From: Siniperca chuatsi
Taxonomy: Eukaryota; Chordata; Actinopteri; Centrarchiformes; Sinipercidae
Length of the DNA: 64,000 nt
Direction: 5' to 3'
NCBI RefSeq assembly: GCF_020085105.1
Contig: NC_058056.1
Span: forward strand, 14,303,929-14,367,928
The notes below the pieces were generated by a model. It was not told the DNA's origin and ran no database searches. It saw nothing but the letters and a program-made list of their open reading frames with translations. The position numbers were made by a program, and so were the translations under genes. Positions within the stretch are counted from its first letter, which is position 1; every line of letters starts with the position of its first letter. Of the stretch, positions 60,901 through 64,000 are shown piece by piece.

Positions 60901-63231
60901 ATTTTCTGGAGTCTCCGCTTGTTACCTGGCAAATTCGCTGTGATGAAAAGACTCAATGAAAACTAAAACCACAACTTGACGTTTTTACATTTCGGTTTGT
61001 GCACAGGTTAACCTAACAAGATACAATTCATTCATTTCTAACCTAGCTGTTTCCCCCAGCTTCCAGTCTTTAGCTTCTCAGCTAATCACCTTCTGGTCAC
61101 TACCACAAGTGGTGTCAATCAACTTTCAGCAAGAAAGCAAAAAATCTACTTCCCAAAATGTCAAACAACTATATTTGCTTAGCTTTTCACCGATGATACA
61201 TCTACTGTTGATAAGCCCCTTAGTCCAGAATGTATCCACCTCGTTAGTCTGAGATTTTTCCGTGCTGCAAAAGCTGGCATCAGGCATTATGGACCATTGA
61301 GGCTGAAATGTTCAAAGTTAAACTACTCCCTGTTTGGCTGTGGAATCTCAGTAGATATTATTTTTGGAAAAGCGCCTTCTTTCACTGATTCTGTGGAGTT
61401 CACACCAAAACCATCATTTATCTTTAATGTTTAGACTACTAAAAATACATATCTGCTATCAGACTGTATTGTAGCTGCACTGAAAATATCAGAAAATCAA
61501 GGTACAGATTTGTCTGTTAATTTTTCATTTAAAGTATTTCAGAATAAGCACAGCTACAAGTTACATAAGAAAAAATGTTATCACCCTCACCCCTGCTTAT
61601 ATGCAAAAACAAATATCTTTATTACAGGAATAGATGCAAACATTTTGGACATGTTCAAACATCTTGGACATGTTCAAATCCAAGATGCAAACATTTCGAG
61701 GTGGTGGATGTACCTGAGCACTTCCCGGAACTCTTTGAGCTGGTGGTCGGGCACCTCGGTGCGGATGGCCTCCAGCCACTCAGGCATAAAGCACTCCCAC
61801 AGCGGTTGACTGATGACATTGTAAGGTATCAGACACAGGATCCGGTTCAGGCCCTCCTTCAGCTGGGTCACTGTGCTACATGACTTGTCCCAGTAACCTC
61901 CCACCTGAGGAAAGGTGTGCACGGACTGGCTTAGATCAAACACAGCCAAGAGAGTTCAGATAGTGACCTGCCCTCCAGAATTTTAATAAACCTGAGCCAT
62001 GAGTGACCTGCTGATTTAATGATATTCTTCATTCATAGCCATTACACCGTGAAACATGTTCAATGGTAAACAGGAGCTATAACTGAGATAAACGGGAGTT
62101 GGGATGTGCATTGGCTGGATATTTGGAGTTATAATATTCATGTTAGTTGTGTTTCCTGAATAGACTTTTCCCACCTCCATCCACATCCGATATCAGCACC
62201 CTGCATATCCTCTGTAACACCTTAAGCATATACTGTACAGTATGTTTAGTTGACCTAGGTCTTGGCCTTACCCTGGCAAACTCGACAGGCTTGGGCAGCA
62301 GACACATGACCATGACGTCAAATCGCACTTCACACACTGTCTTTAACCACTTGGTGACAAACTGAGGCTTTAGCTTTTCCACCAGGCTTCCAACCTCATC
62401 GTCCATCATGTAGGCGGTGGAGTGAAACCACTGGAAGACCATGCTGACCAGCCGAGCCAGGCTCTCTGTGGGCGTGTTCTCATTGGGCGTGCACAGGCTC
62501 ACCTGCAGATGTGAGCAAAGGTCAGAGAAGTAAACCATGAATTCAGCAGGGTAGTGATAAGAGGCCATGTACTGTACACATCCTTATCTCACAACTCCCT
62601 GTTATTGACAGACACAGCAAAAGCCTGTGATTACACACCAGGAACCAGATGCCAAATTGACTGAGGAGCCGCTGGTCGTGCTGGTCGTCCTCCTTGTTAT
62701 CAAACTCGATGTTATCCAGAGAGTGGTGGGAGGCGGACAGGCCCATCTGACGACGCCTGTTCAGCTCAAACTCACGCTGTTCTGCATGTATTTCTGCCTC
62801 CTTGAGAAGGCTGGATGGATAAGGAGAGGATGAGAGGGATAACAGGGGATTCACAGAGGTAGACAGAAGACATAAGAGAGACATATTAACAGAGAAAGAA
62901 CAGGACAGAAATAAAAACACAGAAAAAATATCCTGACATGGCATATACATTAATAATCAAATATCATACACTATTGTTGTCTATATACACTGGGGATGTA
63001 CCTTATAACAGCTTCTACAGTGCACACTAGCTCCTCCGCTCCGCACTCCCGGGTGTTGATGGGAGGGGGCGAGGTCTGGTACAGATGGGTCTCCGCCGCA
63101 GCCCCCACCTCGCTGCTGTGGTGGTTGACATGGCAACGCTTGCAGTAGCGGACAGGCCGGTTGCCATGGCGCCCACAGCAGCCAGCCGAGAAGCAGGTGA
63201 CCACAGCCCTCCTAACATGAGAGCTACAGTT
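36902..63231 (-). CDS. unc79: UNC79, NALCN channel complex subunit (C-terminal 2362 residues)
   Basis: Forty exons, 5' to 3' by right-left ends: 63231-63002, 62810-62639, 62502-62272, 61904-61714, 60307-60184, 59446-59306, 58761-58552, 58218-57991, 57682-57553, 56600-56521, 56369-56221, 56112-55955, 54531-54350, 53727-53526, 53434-53252, 52551-52483, 52077-51740, 51601-51419, 51209-51047, 50647-50498, 50371-49088, 47488-47387, 46884-46768, 46232-46130, 46039-45899, 45787-45749, 45711-45509, 45237-45152, 44762-44589, 40995-40927, 40838-40728, 39471-39367, 39264-39187, 39066-38977, 38848-38673, 38119-37936, 37837-37634, 37430-37353, 37259-37218, 37090-36902. They join in frame to 7089 nt. Signatures: [37 protein letters not shown], and the C terminus ending [10 protein letters not shown] plus Met. 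The protein is a large helical scaffold that, with UNC80, supports the NALCN sodium-leak channel in neurons. Least certain junctions: 59306/58761, 57553/56600 and 45749/45711. The N-terminal part is missing. Confidence 0.95.
41171..41273. repeat. Target-site duplication, left copy (103 bp)
   Basis: Identical base for base to 44475-44577. The two copies bracket the retroelement at 41274-44474, and only one is needed by the intron. The match stops sharply at both ends. Confidence 0.95.
41274..44474 (+). mobile_element. RTE/Rex3-like non-LTR retrotransposon
   Basis: GC-rich 3.2 kb insertion, unlike its AT-rich surroundings, antisense within a UNC79 intron. Readable pieces in order: the endonuclease start (LGTWNVTSL, near 41560), the AP-endonuclease core ([10 protein letters not shown] near 41965, then [10 protein letters not shown] near 42245), the reverse transcriptase ([13 protein letters not shown] near 42990; [12 protein letters not shown] near 43365; [11 protein letters not shown] near 43660), and the C-terminal region ([38 protein letters not shown]). 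It ends in five GATG repeats (44454-44474) and no poly(A), as known for Rex3/RTE elements. Length is near the 3.2-3.3 kb of complete members. Clade is from memory and moderately sure. The first 27 bp (41274-41300) are AT-rich and may be untemplated or host-derived. Confidence 0.85.
41560..44445 (+). pseudogene. Frameshifted endonuclease/reverse-transcriptase ORF of the retroelement
   Basis: The conserved domains appear in order but in changing frames: phase shifts near 41600, between 41760 and 41930, near 42200, between 42500 and 42700, near 42880, and several between 43230 and 43670, plus one near 44200. The longest intact piece is 43678-44205 (reverse-transcriptase C-terminal part). As read, the copy cannot encode a full enzyme. 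The many single-base-type shifts could be true decay or assembly error in GC-rich sequence. Confidence 0.75.
44475..44577. repeat. Target-site duplication, right copy (103 bp)
   Basis: Perfect copy of 41171-41273, following the GATG tail of the retroelement. Its right end is 11 bp from UNC79 exon 44762-44589 on the intron side. Confidence 0.95.
48240..48665 (-). mobile_element. 3' fragment of a LINE (L2/CR1-like)
   Basis: Read on the minus strand, a short open frame contains [14 protein letters not shown] and SFKTWFKF, which match the usual C-terminal end of L2/CR1-type reverse-transcriptase ORFs. It is followed by a 3' tail that includes the complement of 'tttatttatatagcac' (near 48254). 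It is strongly 5'-truncated and lies in the UNC79 intron 47489-49087. Confidence 0.6.
49088..50371 (-). other. unc79: Giant 1284-nt exon of UNC79
   Basis: This is by far the largest UNC79 exon here (428 codons), where most others are 70-230 nt. It opens with [18 protein letters not shown] and closes with [15 protein letters not shown]. Between these lies a low-complexity, serine- and acid-rich segment, including a [13 protein letters not shown] acidic run and a nuclear-like basic PRQRKQRK patch. It probably encodes a disordered linker between the helical-repeat parts of the scaffold. Conservation is visible at the ends and in islands such as [17 protein letters not shown]. Confidence 0.9.
52636..52702. 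repeat. CA/TACA-rich simple repeat
   Basis: Interrupted CA and CATA dinucleotide-type tract in the intron 52552-53251 of UNC79. Confidence 0.85.
55799..55828. repeat. (ATT)n microsatellite
   Basis: Trinucleotide repeat, once interrupted, in UNC79 intron 54532-55954. Confidence 0.9.
56442..56493 (+). repeat. 52-bp dispersed repeat, copy 1
   Basis: Matches 59646-59697 at 50 of 52 positions, same orientation. It lies in the UNC79 intron 56370-56520. Confidence 0.8.
56710..57522. repeat. MITE-like foldback repeat with tandem partial copies
   Basis: The left part contains 'gttatcttagcttagcataaatac' phrases and the right part their inverted counterparts ('ttaagctaagctaactggtga'), giving a foldback structure up to about 57222. 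Partial further copies follow at about 57223-57321 and 57420-57522, including repeated 'aataagcatatttt' ends. It matches the family seen at 60609-61172. The last fragment ends about 30 bp from the exon 57682-57553. Confidence 0.6.
59646..59697 (+). repeat. 52-bp dispersed repeat, copy 2
   Basis: Near-identical to 56442-56493 (two mismatches). It lies in UNC79 intron 59447-60183. Confidence 0.8.
60609..61172. repeat. MITE-like foldback repeat
   Basis: The left end (aggaaatacgcttatttgct then ttcttaccaagag) is the imperfect inverted counterpart of the right end (cagcaagaaagcaaaaaatc then ttcccaaaatgtc), so the element has long terminal inverted repeats and no coding capacity. It resembles a common fish repeat. 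The transposon superfamily was not determined. Confidence 0.6.
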
Positions 63232-64000
63232 CTACAAAGCCAAGAAACAGGGGAAAGGAGGAAGGAGGAGGAGGAGGAGGAGGAGAGATTAGTTTATTTC
63301 TATTCTAGGCAGTAGGCAACAAAATAAAAACATTCTACAATCACAGCAAATCAGCCAATAATGCCTTATGACAAGCCTCTAAAAATAAACATATTTCCAG
63401 ACCTGAAAAGCAACTAACTGCTCTGACAATGAATATCGCCCTCTAATATGCATTTGTTTAGAGATGTCAATCTGTCTACATCTGCAGTGATAGAAAAAGT
63501 CTTTATGTGTCCCCACAGTGTCTCAGGTTTCTAAAAATAAAAAGCATGGCACGAGAGAGCCATCCTAATCTGATCAGCCTCTAATCTTGTGCCATTAGAG
63601 GGATGCAGTGCTCCCTATCAAATTAACATATCTGTCCTCTGATGGTGAGTTCTCTCATTCACCCATCCGGCTTTCAACAACAATAAACACTACCCTGATG
63701 TTACTGATGTTGTTTACAGTATGTTCTATCTTGGGTACCTTGGTATATTTATAAGTAGCTATTCTCAGATGAAGAGTAATGTCTCAGTTAATAATGACAG
63801 AGCTGGTGTAAATCCAGGTGGGAGTTTAAAGGGCTTTCTGAAATGAGTGTGACAAAGCCTGATCAGAAGGGTAGGCTGTGGATTATAAACTGCTGGATAA
63901 ACCAGGATGGAGGCCAGCCTTCCCCTGACAACACCGGGCAGCTGCTCGGCCTGACGGGAATACCTGAGATCATCTCTCACTCAGTTTTACCGGTGTCTCC
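63232..64000 (-). other. unc79: UNC79 intron reaching the right edge
   Basis: Beyond the exon that starts at 63231 I found no further exon whose phase fits. A donor-like GTGAGA near 63980 is present, but no upstream frame joins it in the required phase. Confidence 0.5.
63256..63287. repeat. (GGA)n microsatellite
   Basis: Purine-rich GGA/GAG repeat just upstream, in UNC79 sense, of the acceptor of exon 63231-63002. Confidence 0.85.

Noticed and set aside
63940-64000. Possible further UNC79 exon at the right edge
   Set aside because: A donor-like site exists, but none of the three frames gives the required phase into exon 63231-63002.

Overview
The window is nuclear DNA from a ray-finned fish, most likely a percomorph teleost. 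Evidence: many short phase-consistent GT/AG exons, AT-rich introns, CA/GT microsatellites, and dispersed repeats of teleost type. The species call is inference; the animal and teleost calls rest on protein similarity and repeat type, judged by eye.

Layout: DDX24 (+, 3' end only, 1-1628); OTUB2 (-, 1892-3618); CCDC197 (-, 5216-8412); ASB2 (+, 12541-15497); FAM181A (-, 16223-17002); PRIMA1 (+, 22731-31956); UNC79 (-, 36902 to at least 63231, its N-terminal part lying beyond the right edge). From memory, gene order and relative strands match human 14q32 (UNC79-PRIMA1-FAM181A-ASB2-CCDC197-OTUB2-DDX24) read in reverse. COX8C, which sits between UNC79 and PRIMA1 in human, was not seen. Exon joins were worked out by hand. 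All seven coding models keep an open frame across every junction used: OTUB2 227 aa, CCDC197 385 aa, ASB2 587 aa, FAM181A 259 aa, PRIMA1 152 aa, and 2362 codons plus stop for the UNC79 part.

The genes do not form an operon or one pathway. PRIMA1 (membrane anchor of acetylcholinesterase) and UNC79 (NALCN channel scaffold) act in neurons. ASB2 (Cullin-5 substrate receptor) and OTUB2 (deubiquitinase) belong to ubiquitin signalling. DDX24 is an RNA helicase, CCDC197 a ciliary-type coiled-coil protein, and FAM181A carries a TEAD-binding-like motif.

The clearest unusual structure is a 3.2 kb RTE/Rex3-like retroelement (41274-44474) in a UNC79 intron. It is flanked by a perfect 103-bp target-site duplication and begins 11 nt past a splice donor. 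Its duplication is pristine while its reading frame is broken several times. Other structures include two perfect hairpins, a G-quadruplex-like tract, foldback (MITE-like) repeats, a 3' LINE fragment, and back-to-back poly(A) signals between ASB2 and FAM181A. I saw no CRISPR array, tRNA, rRNA or undescribed multi-gene system.
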